Origin: Pseudocercospora fijiensis CIRAD86
Taxonomy: Eukaryota > Ascomycota > Dothideomycetes > Mycosphaerellales > Mycosphaerellaceae
Direction: 5' to 3'
Length of the DNA: 64,000 bases
Assembly (NCBI RefSeq): GCF_000340215.1
Contig: NW_006921536.1
Coordinates: 1,224,543-1,288,542, forward strand
Notes under the pieces: model-generated
Databases searched by the model: none
What the model was told of the DNA's origin: nothing
Seen by the model: only the letters and a program-made list of their open reading frames with translations
Shown: positions 10,500-22,756 of the stretch, piece by piece
How positions within the stretch are numbered: position 1 is the stretch's first letter
Layout of the letters: the number at the start of each line of letters is the position of its first letter
Made by a program: the position numbers and the translations under genes

Positions 10500-12134
10500 A
10501 GTGCTACTAGATATATATAGTACGTACCTCGTTCGATAGCGAGGGTACTATTAAATAACCTTGCAAATAGGGATAGTTAATCGTTTATAGATAAGCTATT
10601 ACGTACTTAGCAGAGGGACGCCTTTGCTATCGAGCGTATTAGTAGGCTTATAAGTAGACGGGCGACTCGATCTAGTAAGAGTAATAGTTAGTCGATCGAC
10701 GACAAAGGTTACTTAAAGTTTAAGGGTAGATACTATATCCCCGCTAAACAATCGATTAGATAAGAGCTTTTAAAGAGGTACTATAATAGTAAGCTCGCTA
10801 GTTACTATAGTACAGAGAGGTCGCACGAGTTACTATCGCGCACATACTACTAGCTAAATAGTAAGCGGTATATAAAGGAGTATATATAGACCTATATAGT
10901 ATACTAGCGAGTTAAAGCACCGAAACACTTACTATTTAGCGAGTTGTCTTCACTCCCTATTCTAAAGAAGCTATTTGCTAAGCTTATAATAGATTTTATT
11001 ATAGGCCTTCCGCCTACTAAGCGTAGGGGCAGTAAGGACATCTTCGATACTATCCTTATTATAGTAGATCGGTTTACTAAAGGCGCTCGATACATCCCGG
11101 CACGGAAGGATTAGACTACTATTAATATAGTAGAGGCTCTATAGAGCAACATCTTCTATACCTATTAGGGGACCCCTAAAGGGATAGTCTCTAACCGGGG
11201 CACGATATTTATATCCTATTATTAGAGCGAGATATACCTATAGCTAAGACTAAAGCATCGGCTATTAATAGCCTTCTATCTATAGACTAACGGTCAAATA
11301 GAGAGGTAGAATGCTACCCTGCAGTAGTACCTACGTAGCTACATTAATAAGAACCCTAACGATTAGGTTAACCTCCTATAGCCTACAGAATTCGTATACA
11401 ATAATAGCGTATACTCGTTAACTAGGGTTTCGCCCTATATAGCTATAATAGGCTAGAACGCTGCGTTACTATAAGATCTATTTAGCTCGCTCGAGGCCGA
11501 GCGTAAGGAAAGGGAAGCGCGTTAAGTACTAATACCTAAAACACTAGCGGCTATCGAGAGGGTTTAAAAGATACGAGAAATTCACGCTAGGATAGCTAAC
11601 AAACTAGCAAAGGCCTAGGCCTATTAGAAGGCCTACTATAATAAGCACTATACGCTAATAACCTTTAAGCAAGGCGATATAGTTATACTAAGTACTAAGA
11701 ACCTCCGTATCCGTAAACACCTATCGCCTAATAGCAAAACAAGGCCTAAGCTCGCACTAAGATATATTAGCCTATTCCGCATTCGAGAAGTTAAAGGCTC
11801 CGCCGTATAGGCCTATTAGTTATAGCTTCTACCTTATTACACTATCTATAATACCTTCTATATATCCCTCCTTAAGCCGTACTACTAGCGCGAAGGCGAT
11901 AAAGCGCCTACTAAGTTAGAAGAAATCTTAGCTAATAGTAAAGAACTATAGTCTATAGAACGCATCCTAAAGCACCGAACTAGGTAGGGCAAGAAGGAAT
12001 ACCTATTAAGGTAGCAAGGCTATTTACCTAAATAGGACTCGTAGGAGGCTAAAGATTCCTTCGAGGATATAGCTAAGTTGTTAAACGAGTATTAGACTAG
12101 CGTAAAGAACAAGAAGAAGGCTAAAAGCTCGTAA
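10500..12134 (+). pseudogene. pol: element A pol, second part (integrase, chromodomain)
   Basis: Continuation of the A pol after B. It aligns with B from about 7452: the zinc-binding region (about 10600-10910), the integrase core (about 10960-11310) and the C-terminal chromodomain (about 11945-12120), ending at TAA 12132-12134. Differences from B are mainly C/T and G/A. It is inactive because of many RIP stops. Confidence 0.88.
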
Positions 12135-12153
12135 TGTTACTAAGGCTTAGGAA

Positions 12154-12178
12154 TAATACTACCCCTAGGGTACTATTA
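12154..12178. promoter_or_regulatory. 25-base border palindrome, copy 2 (A, after pol)
   Basis: Arms TAATACTACCC and GGGTACTATTA; one mismatch in the stem. It lies 20 bases after the pol stop. Confidence 0.55.
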
Positions 12179-12650
12179 GCTAACTAATTAGAGGCCGGCA
12201 AACTAGGACAATAAGACTATACTACTATAGTAAACGCGTACCGAGTGTTAACAAGCGCGCTATAACGCGTCGACTAATCGCATACTCTTTTAAGGGCTCT
12301 ACCTCTTTACTAATGCGCCCTATAGGGCCTTCTCCTAGTATTAGGTCCCCCTTTTATCTCTTTATCCTATCGAAGATAATAGTGTCGCGCTACGAGCTAG
12401 TAGTGTGCCGGCGGCCGGCGCGGCTATATTAGTAACGGTGTTACGGAGTATGTTACTATTTAAGAAAGGAAGGACACAGCTATATTAGTAACGGTATTGC
12501 CGAGTTATTATTAGTTAGAGAAGGAAATTAGAAGAAGGTAAAGTTAGCGCTAAGACGACTAGCGCCGCTATTGTTAACATTACCTACTATTATTACTACG
12601 CCTATAGACACAACCTTACCTGTACTACGAGCCTAAGGTACTAAGGGGTT

Positions 12651-12686
12651 AATTAAAACTTTAATCAAAACTTTAATTAAAACTTT
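12651..12686 (+). repeat. 12-bp tandem repeat x3 (A)
   Basis: Three AATYAAAACTTT units, as in B. Confidence 0.85.
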
Positions 12687-13366
12687 AAGCCGCTTAAAAG
12701 ATTAAGCGACTAATAGACTAACTAACTAAGGGCAAAACTATAGAGCTAAGCTAGCTAGGGTCGATCTTACGGATAATAGGTTACTCCTCGATCTTTCCGA
12801 CCCTTTAAGCGAGGCGAACCTCTACTACTATACTTATAATAGCCTTTACCTATAGAAACTAGAAGAACTGAGTTTTTTAAAAAGATATAATTAGTTGACA
12901 CTTGAAGGCTACTAAACCTAACTAATTAGGGCTAGCGAAACTACGAATAGTAACAGCCCTCGTAATAATAAGAACAACCCTCGGAACGGACAAACCCTTA
13001 GAGCGGACATTTCTAGGTCTTTTAGAGTAGACGTAGAGAACTCGGAACGATATTACTTAGAACGGAGGCAGTGCTATAATACCTCGTACGCCTACCTATT
13101 ATAGTAGGGAAGGCGCGCTTGTATTATAATTAGTCGATAGCCCTTAATTCTTATAGCTTTATATCCCTTTACTTTATTATATATAAGGATAGCGTAGTTA
13201 GAGTTAGACATTGTGTTAGAAAGTAAGGTTTGATATAGTTATATAATTAGGTAGTTAAGTATTTAATTTAGCGCGAGCTAAGTAGTCTATTAGACTTGCT
13301 AAGTTAGTAGTAATAGAGGTCGGAATTAACAGGCTACGAGGGCGCGGCCTTTAGAAGGGAAGCGTA

Positions 13367-13563
13367 TATTAGGGCTAAAGTGGCTATACGTAATTGGCAT
13401 ATAATCAGGCCGAGTAAAGCTAGGGTCTCGGTGCCTTAGGCAGGGCTTAGCGCTTAGCGTTAGGCCAACTTGCCTGCCTTTCTCCCTCTCCTTCTAGCTC
13501 CTTATCGAATACTACTCGTACCTACTACTACCCTATCTACCTGCTAACATAACCCCTATTATA
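13367..13563 (+). repeat. element A 3' LTR
   Basis: 197 bp, begins TATTAGGGCTAAAG and ends CTATTATA; the same family as the B LTRs but more divergent. Its right edge abuts D reverse-transcriptase sequence. Confidence 0.88.
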
Positions 13564-15100
13564 GCCCGAATAGTATAACTTTATATTTAAAGAGGCCGTA
13601 ACGGATACGGAAGGCGGTTTTCTATTCGTAGCCTAGTTCGATACGGAGCTAATTAAATACCGAGATAATATCGAGTTTAGTATATACTATCGCTTTACTT
13701 AGTCGATTAAGTATCTCTTAGATAAGAGAGATTAGATATCTATTCTTTATAGTAATCTCGTTTAGTTTACGATAATCTATATAGAACTATAGACCCCTAC
13801 TAGGTTTCTTAATAAATAGTACTAGCGATAAGGACTACGAAGTAGATACTTAAATAAAGCCCTTATCGAGGTTGTCCTTTAAATAGTTATATAAGACTTC
13901 TAGTTCTTCGTACGATATACTATAGAGTAGGCTATATATAGTTTCCTTATCCTCGACGATATCGATATAATAGTTCTATCTAAGCCGATATAGTAGTAGC
14001 TTCTTCGTATCCTTCTATAAGAATAATATAAACCTACTATAGTAATACTAAGGGACTTTGTCGGTAGGATTAATATATTTCTTCTTAGCTATTTCTTTCT
14101 CTATATTCCGTAACGATACGGCGAATACGAATAAGTCCTTCTTCTTTAATTGCTAGTTAAAGACCTACGCGCTTATAGGAGCTATAGTTATACTAGCTAT
14201 ATAGATAAGGGGCGGCGGTAAGCGCTTCCGTACTAGTAGCGATAACGGATATAGCGGAAGATAGGGCGGAGTTAGGAACTAAGTAGAGGCTAATCGGCGC
14301 GTAGGATAATTACGTTACGCATAATGTCTTCGTATTAAGTTAATAAGCTTTACCGTATCGGTATTGTCTAATAGGTTATAGACTAGCTACTATTACTATT
14401 AGTAATGCTATATTACTATAGACTCGGCGTAAGCGGACGTATTATTATCTTCGCGATCGGATAAGCTATAAGTATAGACGATAGTATATAAGTCGTTATA
14501 ATACTCCTTCTAATAGTCGGAGTCGAACTATACTCGGTTAAGCTTCTAGTCGATACGAGAGTTGTATTTATTAAGCTACGGCCGGCCGAGAATAATAGGA
14601 TAGTAACCTAATATCGTAAGATAGAAGGCCCTATATTCGATATAGCTATTAATATTAACGGTCGCTCTAGTATACTAAGTAACGTCTACTACGAAGCTAC
14701 CGTCGAAGGTAGTTAGTCTATAGGGCTCCTTTAAATTAAAGATAGGGAGCTAATATTAGTACGCGTAATATAAGTTAATAAAAGATAAACTAGTATATCT
14801 GTAATTAACTATTACTAATAATTAATATTTGATATCCTATCCTATATCTAGTATACTAGAGTAAGGTTTATTATAAGCCGTTAAGGTATAAGGCAAGACG
14901 AGATATTGATTATCGCCCTTAGGTATAATACTTCCTAATAATACTAATAAACTAATTTTTAAATCTTTCTACTATCGATATTTCTTTCTATAATTATAGT
15001 ATAGGTTCTTCGGAAACAACGGTATTAGTATAATTATAGGTAACTCTATCGGTATAGGCTCTCGAGCGCGACTTTACTTAGAAGCTATACTTTTCCCTCC
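13564..15100 (-). pseudogene. pol: element D pol (protease region, RT N-terminal half)
   Basis: Read on the minus strand, the protease tail ILGRPWLNKHN-like segment (W read as stop) is near 14600. The RT follows with VLFIKKP (about 13800), FCIDYRKLN (about 13775), TKLDI (about 13690), a KTAFRIRYG segment and KYKV-LFG at the break (13564-13590). The YxDD box is absent because the element is cut before it. The order and motifs are those of fungal Ty3/gypsy polyproteins. Confidence 0.82.
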
Positions 15101-17430
15101 TTATTACTACTCTTAGTAGTAGGCTCGTCGTTTCTAGGAGATAGGTTAGTTAGAGCGGTAGTAGTACTAAAGGCGGAAATATTAGTATTTAGACGATTAC
15201 TACGACCTCAAGCGCGGCGGATAAGCTCTAGATAAGTAGTATCGGAGTAGACGTAGTTACTACTATAGAAGCGGTATAAACCTTCGCGTCGGCGGCAATC
15301 TCTCTCTTTAAGTATTACGCGACGACGATTATCCTAACCCTAATCCTAACCCTAAGCGGCGGAGAGATCTATAGCGTCTCGGTCGCGGATAGTCGTAGTC
15401 GTAGTCGTAGTCGTCGTAGTACTAGTATTGCCGTTATTAGCGGAGGTAAACTATCCTTAGTTATTATAGGAAGCGATATATCCTTACGGAGTGTACTAAC
15501 TATTAGAGCCGCTAGTATTATTATTACCGCGGTTATTATACGAGTTAGAGTTACAGCCTTAGTTAGTAGTATTACTAGAGCTAGGCTTAGTATTATCGCA
15601 ACTACTCTCTACGCGATACTAGCGGAGTCGGTTATCGATAATAGTTAAGCGTTAATATAATATTAAGAAGTTAGTAGGCTTATTATATATATTACTAAGC
15701 GCTACTTTTAATTCGGAAGATAGTCTACGCTTTAGAGCGTTAACCTAGGCTCGGCATTTATAACTAAGTAAGGCGTTAAGTCGATTAAACTTAGTAAGAT
15801 AGTAAGTAAACTCCTTATTCTTCTACTTTAAGTTATCTAATTTGTAACTAGTAGTAGTAACCTTATTAGGATCGCCGAAGGTATTAACTAATAGGTTACG
15901 GAAGTTATCGAGGTCGTCGAAATCTACTATTACGCCCTATTTATTATAACGGACGTATAGCTAGACTATCGAGCAGGCTTTGCCGGTAGTACGACTATAT
16001 ATATATATATATATATATATATTAACTAATCCTATAGGGTCGGAAAGCGATTATTATTAATCGTTAATTTAATAGTAAGCTCGGTAAGGAAGGGCTTTAG
16101 CTTCTTACAGTCTCTATTATATTTCTCTAGATCTATATACTTCTCGCTCCTACTATATCTAATATTCTCGTTATCGTAGTCTTAGTTAAAGTAGGGGCAG
16201 CAGAGAGGCTCTAGTTCGTAACCCTAGTCGTCGTTAAGGTTAAAGAGATTATTACGACTATTAAGGTTAGCGTCTAGACGACCGAAGTATAAATAGCCGA
16301 AATAGTCGGAGGTACCGAGAGGTCGGCGAGAACCGCTACTACCTAGTATAGTATCGTTAGGTACTAGATATACGTTAAATAGACGACGGAACAATAGTCG
16401 ACTATTATTTAGTATAGGTCCTTAGCCGCTATTCGGATTACGTAATAAAGATGCTTTAGTATTACGACGGGTACGAGCGGCTTATTAGCTAGCTCGGCGG
16501 ACGATATCCTCTATAGAAGACTATTATTACCGTAGGCGTACGGCTTGCTAAGCGAGATTATTACGTTACTAATACGCGATATCTAGAGTATTACGCGCTA
16601 ATTTAGCGGCTCGGCGTTAGTATTCTACTTCGGCGCGAGCCTACGCTAATTCGCTATTAAGATAGGTATTAGTCTCGTAATAAGCACGTTATACTTATTT
16701 AAGTACTTCTACTTCTTACTAGTATTACTATCGAAGAGTAGCTACAAACTAATAGAGCTCGGTTATACGCTAGAATATATATTCGGAGACGTCCTACTTA
16801 TTTAGCCTATAGAAGAGCTACTAGAAGTCCTAGAGATTACTAGATAGGGGCTATTATAGTACGCTATCGATATCTACGAGACTAGCTCGTAGACCCTATA
16901 GTAGTTATAGCTCTAGTATACCGTTTAACTAGGCACCGGCCGTATCTACGCGATTAGGTATATTCGTATACTTAGAGCCGCTATCTCGATCGGTAGGTAG
17001 TACTAGAGGGTCTATAGCGAATCGGCGGTATTACTACGGTCGAGTAGCTTACTTTACTTAATATAGATTAGTAGGTAGGTCTTAATACGATATAAGGTTT
17101 ATTAGCGCTATCGTATAACGAGAAGCGTAAAAGGGCGATAGCGATCGCCGGCGATATAATTCTTTATATAGATAAACGATAGTACCTACGACGTTATCGT
17201 AGGTAATAAAGGAACTCGTTATTCTATTAAGATATTAATTAAGAGGCTATCTAAATTAATAACGAGTTAAAGAAGGAAGAGAGAGAGGCTCTCTCGCGGA
17301 AGAGGCTTTTATATACTTAGCGGATACCTTAGGCTTTAGGTTACGTAATCTCGGATTTTATATACAAGTCGCTAAGATCGTAATAGCTATTAAGAGTCTA
17401 ATAGTTAGTAAGGGTTTTGTCGCGGGAATC
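15101..17430 (-). pseudogene. gag: element D gag
   Basis: Minus-strand Gag-like frame: a capsid segment near 15960-16120 with the FLTELTIKLT pattern, a low-complexity Asp/Tyr or Ser/Arg run from CGTAGT repeats near 15385-15425, and a short region near 15255-15300 where two Cys-to-Tyr changes could mark a lost zinc knuckle. The start is not resolvable because ATG codons are RIP targets. It would form the particle core. A (TA)n run at 15996-16022 lies inside the frame. Confidence 0.65.
15996..16022. repeat. (TA)n microsatellite in D gag
   Basis: About 13 TA units. It probably grew from a CA/TG-containing stretch converted by RIP. Confidence 0.8.
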
Positions 17431-17481
17431 GGAATACCTCACAGCAGGACGTAAGTAATTCTCTTATATAAATATTCGGAA

Positions 17482-17771
17482 TAGTAAAGGACGGGAACTA
17501 ATACTACTACTACTACTAGTTGTAATAGTATAGGTCCCCGAAGGTAGTATAACCTAACGCAATATAGGTAGCTATACTTAGTATAATAGGATAGCAAAAC
17601 GGGTCGTTTAGGTTATTACCTAGAGCCCTATAATAGAAGCACTATTAAAACGTAATATAAATAGTATATTATACGAGGGTAATAATTCTGTCTCTCTATA
17701 GATAGGGGCCTCTTATATAGGCTAGCGACTAGCTACCCTAGTAAGGATATAGAGCTAGTTACTAGCTAATA
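17482..17771 (-). repeat. J 3' LTR
   Basis: About 290 bp. On the minus strand it begins TATTAGCTAGTAACTAG and ends near CCGTCCTTTAC. Homologous LTRs lie at 18425-18717, 26046-26334 and 51703-52015. Confidence 0.82.
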
Positions 17772-17886
17772 TCCCTCCCTTTCTTCGTATCTAACTAGAT
17801 ACGTTTAATATTAAACGCTTAAAACAAACAAACAGTTATATATTGCCTTAGCGCTCCTAGCTAAGGCTATTTTCTTTAAACTCCGT

Positions 17887-17911
17887 AATAATATCCCTAG
17901 AGTAGTATTAT
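17887..17911. promoter_or_regulatory. 25-base border palindrome, copy 3 (J, after ORF-H)
   Basis: Lies between the ORF-H stop (about 17978) and the LTR; arms TAATAATATCC and a degraded GAGTAGTATTA. Confidence 0.5.
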
Positions 17912-17977
17912 TCCTATATACTATTAATATATAAAAACTATCGATTTAACTATTAGTAAGGAATTTACTATACTAAC

Positions 17978-18424
17978 TTACTACTATTTAAGAATACTAT
18001 AGTCCTTACTATCGATTATCTCGTCCTCTGCCCTATTCTAAAAGTCTCCTCCGCCCGAGCCGAAGCTATTAGTACCGTAATACTACGACTCGTAGGAGGC
18101 TTAAGCGATTAGTAGTTTAGTAGTAGACTTTATAGTAGTCTCTTTCTAGGTAGCTAGATAGTCCTTAAGCTCCTCCTTAGTAAACTAGAGGATTTGCTTA
18201 ACTTCGCTCTAAACGATATAGCTTAACTAAGGAATACGTCCGACTAAGGCATCTAAGATATAGCTAAGACCTTTAACTAGAATAGCTATAGGGAAAGCGT
18301 AGGGGACGAAGGAACCTAAACTAGGAATAGTAGTAAGGTTGCGGTATATAGTAGCGACTTAAGAGACCGTTAGGTTATCGTAGCCCTTAACGTTAGTACC
18401 GTTAATAACGCGAGAGTAGCCTAG
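17978..18424 (-). pseudogene. J ORF-H, C-terminal fragment
   Basis: Collinear with 26538-26984 of F. It is cut at 18424 by insertion of E: the last five bases before the E LTR are CCTAG, which in F are followed by GTCGATTAATATGCGG with no break. Function unknown; see the F ORF-H entry. Confidence 0.78.
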
Positions 18425-18717
18425 TATTAGCTAGCAACTAGCCCTATACCCTTGCTAGGGTAGTTAGTCGCCGGCCTATATAAGGGGCCTCTATCTATAG
18501 AAAGATAGAAGCATTAACCTCGTATAATATACTATTTATATTACGTTTTAATAGTGCCTCTATTATAGGGCTCTAATTAACTACCTAAACGACCCGTTTT
18601 GCTATTCTATTATACTAAGTATAGCTGCCTATATTGCGTTAGGCTATGCTACCTTCGGGGACCTATACTATTATAGCTAGTAGTAGTAGTAGTAGTATTA
18701 GTTTCCGTCCTTTATTA
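18425..18717 (+). repeat. E 5' LTR
   Basis: 293 bp, TATTAGCTAGCAACTAGCC to CCGTCCTTTATTA, plus orientation, directly followed by the gag leader as at the F 5' end. Confidence 0.85.
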
Positions 18718-19593
18718 GAGCCGAAGGTAGGGCTATCTCTTCCTATCTAGTAGGCGTAGGTAGGTTAAAGATAGTCTCTAGGTACGAATAGCTATAACCG
18801 AGGAGGGAGGACACGAGAAGAGCCTACGATATAGACGATATAGAAGTGTCTTATAGGGCTATTACGACAAGTAGAGAAACCTCTCGACGAGGGCATCGCT
18901 TTAACCCCGAAAAGCTATAAACCCTTAGGACTATTATAGCTTAGGGCCTAGTTCTAGAACTACGGCTAGCTTCTAAGGACTCGGCTCCGGGTCGAAGACC
19001 TATTTAGTACTACTTGCTCGAGATAAGCTACCGCCCGACGTTCCGGTTAACTAATACTAGAAGGTCTAAGAGACCGGAAGGGGTTAGTAACGCGGAGTGT
19101 TACCGTAATAAGGAGATAGATTAATTACCCGTTAACTTTACGGGGCCCGCTAAGACTATTATATAATAGCAACCTTTAGACGGTAGGTTAGATAAAAGAA
19201 TAGAATCCCTATCGATTAGGTAGATTGCTCCCCGATTTGCAGCCTCGTTTAGATAGTGCTTAGCCTTCTACTATAAAAAGAAGACCCTAGCTAGCTAAAA
19301 GAGATAACATTAGTTAGTAAGGGAGTCGGTCTCTAGAATCTAGGAGTAAATAGAGGTTGTAGCTCTCTCCTCTAAGGGCTTTTTTATTTAAAAACAATAA
19401 GCAAAGCTCCTATTAGTATCTAGGCGACTATTCGGAGGCTAAAGTCTAATACTACCCTAGGGATATTATTAGCCTAATAGCTTAGGACCTACTACTTCCT
19501 CCTTCCTATAGCAATATCGAAACAAACCTACTAAACTATACTAAAAACAACAACTCGTTATTGCATTTTATTTATCTATTTTATAAGAACAAC
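18718..19593 (+). other. E leader between LTR and gag
   Basis: Nearly 0.9 kb without a convincing gene, collinear with 50824-51702 of F on the other strand. It holds a border palindrome at 19447-19471. It could carry packaging signals or an upstream promoter; nothing specific is recognised. Confidence 0.55.
19447..19471. promoter_or_regulatory. 25-base border palindrome, copy 4 (E, before gag)
   Basis: Arms TAATACTACCC and GGATATTATTA with a TAG centre; about 125 bases before the open gag frame. Confidence 0.55.
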
Positions 19594-22500
19594 CGAATAA
19601 GCTTAAGCGACGACGAACGTCGTAAATTAGTAGCATCCTCTAATAGTAAATACCCCGATCCTATCGTCGAGGAAATAAGGCGAAAGCTAGTTAATATAAG
19701 TGTAGTCGCCTAAAATGTAGCCGCTTAAGGCATAGCTACCGAGCCTACTTCTTAGGAGTCGCTCTATAACGTCGTTATAAAGATAATTAAGAAGCAGAAT
19801 AAGCTTCTTCGTTAAAATAGGCGTTATCTACCGGAGCCTAGAAGCGACTTAAATCTATAGTTCGAGGGATAGAACGCTACTACTTATTTAGAGCGCTTTA
19901 AGGACAACCTAACCGAGTACGAGCTAAACGGCGAATTAGACTAGTATAAGATCCGTTCGTTCGTTAGGACAGCTATTAGCGAGCTATAAAGGACTCTTAG
20001 GACCCTAACCGGATACCTAGAATTTAAAGACAAGTCGGATGCCTATTAGCTAGTCTTTAAGCAATCTTTCCTTCGGGAATATCGGGAGAACGATAGCCGT
20101 AGAATTAAAGGCAGTCGCGTCTAGCTTAAGGCCCTCTATATAAGGAGGCGTACTAAGGATAACGACCTAAAAGACTATATCCGCGAATTTATTAAGTTAG
20201 CGGATAGTATCGAATAGGAAGACCTCGAGGACTCCTAAAGGACAAGATTGCTCCTCTAAGGATTGCTTTAGGCAATAGCCTAACGTATCTTTCGTCGCTA
20301 TAAGCTTAGTAATACTAATCCTAAGAGCTTTAGGAATTATAGAGAAGTCCTAGAGTATATTAGAGTAGATATTAATAGTACCGCTAATATAAGAAAGTTT
20401 ATCTACGGTAAAGATAAGAAGGACCTTGCCTACGTAAAGAGCGACTTAGCTAGAATCGCTAAAGGACCTAAGTTCCTTCCGGAATCGCAAAGTAGCCTAG
20501 TTATAAAGGAAACACTCGCTAGTACTACCTATTATTTATAGGACGTAGCAAGCCTAGCTAAATCTCTAGCCTAGCTAAACCTTAATACGAAAGCAATCTA
20601 GAGGGTTAGGGAGGTTATTAACGCTAAGCTACCGAAGGAAGGTAGAGGAATCTACTAGTTCCCCGATCCTAACTACCCTAAAGCCCCTTTAGTTAATATC
20701 TTTACGATACGAAAAATCTATTCCGACTTAGATAGTAAGTACTAGATATATAGCGGCTATAAATATATCTAGTTAGACTGCCTAATACAGAAAGAGCTTC
20801 TTAACCGAAAGCTCGTTATATAAGTTAATAGTCGATTCTACTATACCGATAGTAGTAATAAGGTCGACTTCGAATAGGACCGTAAAGTACCGAAGCTCCT
20901 ATAACTTAAGGCCCTTCTAGAGAAGAAGTATAGCGGTACGATCGAGTTCGAGGAGACTGGAAATAGTACCCTTACTACTATTGCTAAACGAGAGACTTAG
21001 AGGGTTAGGGTAAAACAAGTAGAGGAGCGAGGTAAGGATAGTACGACTAAGCCTATAAAGGTTAACTTTGTTTCGTAGGACTAGGACCTAATTACTAACG
21101 TCTATATAGCTACTAATACTAGTGTCGGTGCCTATACTACTACGAGGTCCTAATCTTAGGCCTAGTCTGCTTCCTAAACCTAAGGTAGGGCTAAAAGCCT
21201 ATAGAATCTTTTTTGCCCTAGTATAGTAGCGCCTACTAGGGTAATTAAAGGAAAGGCCGTCGATAAGGCTAAACAATAGCGGGAGTTAACCGCTAAGACT
21301 AAGAGCTTACAAACAGCTAAGAACCGTACTACCCGAGCTAATAATATAGTTATAGGAGGAACTCTAGTAATACCGGAAACCCTAGACGTCGATATAGAAG
21401 ACGACCTAACTAATATTAGTAGAATACCTAGCCTAGCTAATCTACTAGCCTATAAGCGGAAAACGACCGACCTAAAGACTTTTCGCTTTAATAGGTACTT
21501 AAAGAAGTATAGTATAGCACCTTCTAAGGCGTACGATATAAAGGCAAATGCTCTCTTTTAGGCTTTATAGTTCCTAGACCTTAAGTCGAATGTATCTATA
21601 AGAGACCTATTATCGTATAGCTTGCCTACTAACCTACTCTAGAGCCGGATCCCTAACGATACTACCTTTATAAAAGACCTCGCTACCCTCCGAAGGAAAT
21701 AGGGGCGAGAGGACTATATCGATATCTCTTCCTTATAGTTTCTTTCAGAGTTTATAGGCGCTACTTTATCCGCTAATAATAAAGAGACGATTATTAGCTA
21801 GAGCTAAGACGATATTAATAATACTAATAAAGAAGGGGTCGAGGAGATAGGCCGAGGTAACGATACCTTAGAGCCTGTTTTAGTTAACGCTATCCGGTTT
21901 ACTAGTTAATAAATCGGTCGAGTAGTACCTCCCCGACCTAAAGAACTTTACTCTATTCCGGATAATATAGACCTTTTAGCAGTTACCCGTTCCTTTGCTA
22001 TCGTTCCTAGTATTTATATCGACGTTACTATTAGGAACTATAGTTAGCAGATACTAGCAATACTTAATAATAGTTCGGAGTCTCTTATTATAAGTAAGGA
22101 TACTACGAAGTATCTTAGGTTACTAATAAATAGAGATATCGCCCTTAGTATATAAGGAGTAAATAGGGAGGTAGCGCTAGTTAGTGCCTATTATAATATA
22201 ATAGTAGATGCCTTCGGAGTATGCTTTGCCTTTACCTTCTAGATTACTAAGGACCCGAAGACTCTAATCCTACTTAGTCGACTATAGTCCCGAATAACCC
22301 GCGGCGTCTAGCGAAACTATAACGATAGCTCTTAGGAGGGAACTATCGCTAACTAGAAGGGCAACCGAATCGTCTTTACTAGTTACACTAGCAATACTAG
22401 TTATAGGACCTACGAAGACATTCTTGCTATATCGAAGCGAGCGTCGGGAAACGCTAGGGCGCGGTTATAAGACCGGCAATCTACGCTAGAAATTAGTATA

Positions 22501-22632
22501 GCTTAAATAGGTTATATTTAGAAGTACGCTAAAGCGTTCGATAAGGCAAGTTTCTTAGCTCTATACTACGGAGAAAGATGCTCGAAGCGATAGCGAGTAT
22601 ATAACCGTAGAGGCTACTACCGAGTGCCTTAA
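19594..22632 (+). pseudogene. gag: E gag with protease-like C-terminus
   Basis: A long frame (about 1010 codons) with only RIP-type stops until a cluster of TAA/TAG at 22630-22650. A Gag motif FEG-NATTYLERFKDNL begins at 19861, followed by helical capsid-like sequence. The C-terminal third contains an aspartic-protease-like segment near 22045-22130, where the expected Asp-x-Gly active site reads Asn-Asn-Ser (AAT AAT AGT). This is explained by TGA(T) to TAA(T) change. No CCHC knuckle is evident. Gag and pol are in the same frame but separated by stops and a palindrome. F inserted G at the point homologous to about 21205. Confidence 0.82.
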
Positions 22633-22719
22633 TCTTAGTAATAAAATTAGCGTATACGAAGGTAGATACTACTTCGGGTCTACCCGAGTAAAACGAACTG
22701 ACTAATAAGAGCTCGAGCC

Positions 22720-22744
22720 TAATACTACCCCCGGGGTATTATTA
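22720..22744. promoter_or_regulatory. 25-base border palindrome, copy 5 (E, gag-pol)
   Basis: Arms TAATACTACCCC and GGGGTATTATTA around one C; one stem mismatch. Confidence 0.6.
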
Positions 22745-22756
22745 CGAAACTAACGT

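Larger units (their letters stand above)
12135..13366 (+). other. element A 3' spacer
   Basis: Homologous to 9080-10297 of B and non-coding as far as I can see. It holds a border palindrome (12154-12178), a 12-bp repeat array (12651-12686) and a polypurine tract just before the LTR. Confidence 0.6.
925..13563 (+). mobile_element. Ty3/gypsy chromovirus A, 5'-incomplete, split by element B
   Basis: The left half is 925-3388 and the right half 10495-13563. Read together they match copy B collinearly from the gag zinc knuckle through pol to a 3' LTR. The 5' LTR and most of gag are missing or lie left of the window. A ends in D: its 3' LTR is followed directly by D reverse-transcriptase sequence. 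The base pairs GCCCG at 13564-13568 would be the right copy of its target duplication, with the left copy outside the window. It is RIP-mutated throughout. Confidence 0.85.
13564..17481 (-). mobile_element. Ty3/gypsy element D, 3'-truncated by A, heavily RIP-mutated
   Basis: Minus-strand Gag and Pol N-terminal half. The RT stops mid-domain at 13564, where A was inserted; the rest of D should lie left of the window. The right edge at 17481 meets the LTR of J, and no LTR of D itself is visible. It is the most depleted of CpA/TpG in the window, which suggests the oldest or most often RIPed copy. Confidence 0.82.

Noticed and set aside
15336..15360. Telomere-like CCCTAA units
   Set aside because: Only about four imperfect units inside the D gag frame, with no array; chance from a Leu/Gly-type coding repeat.
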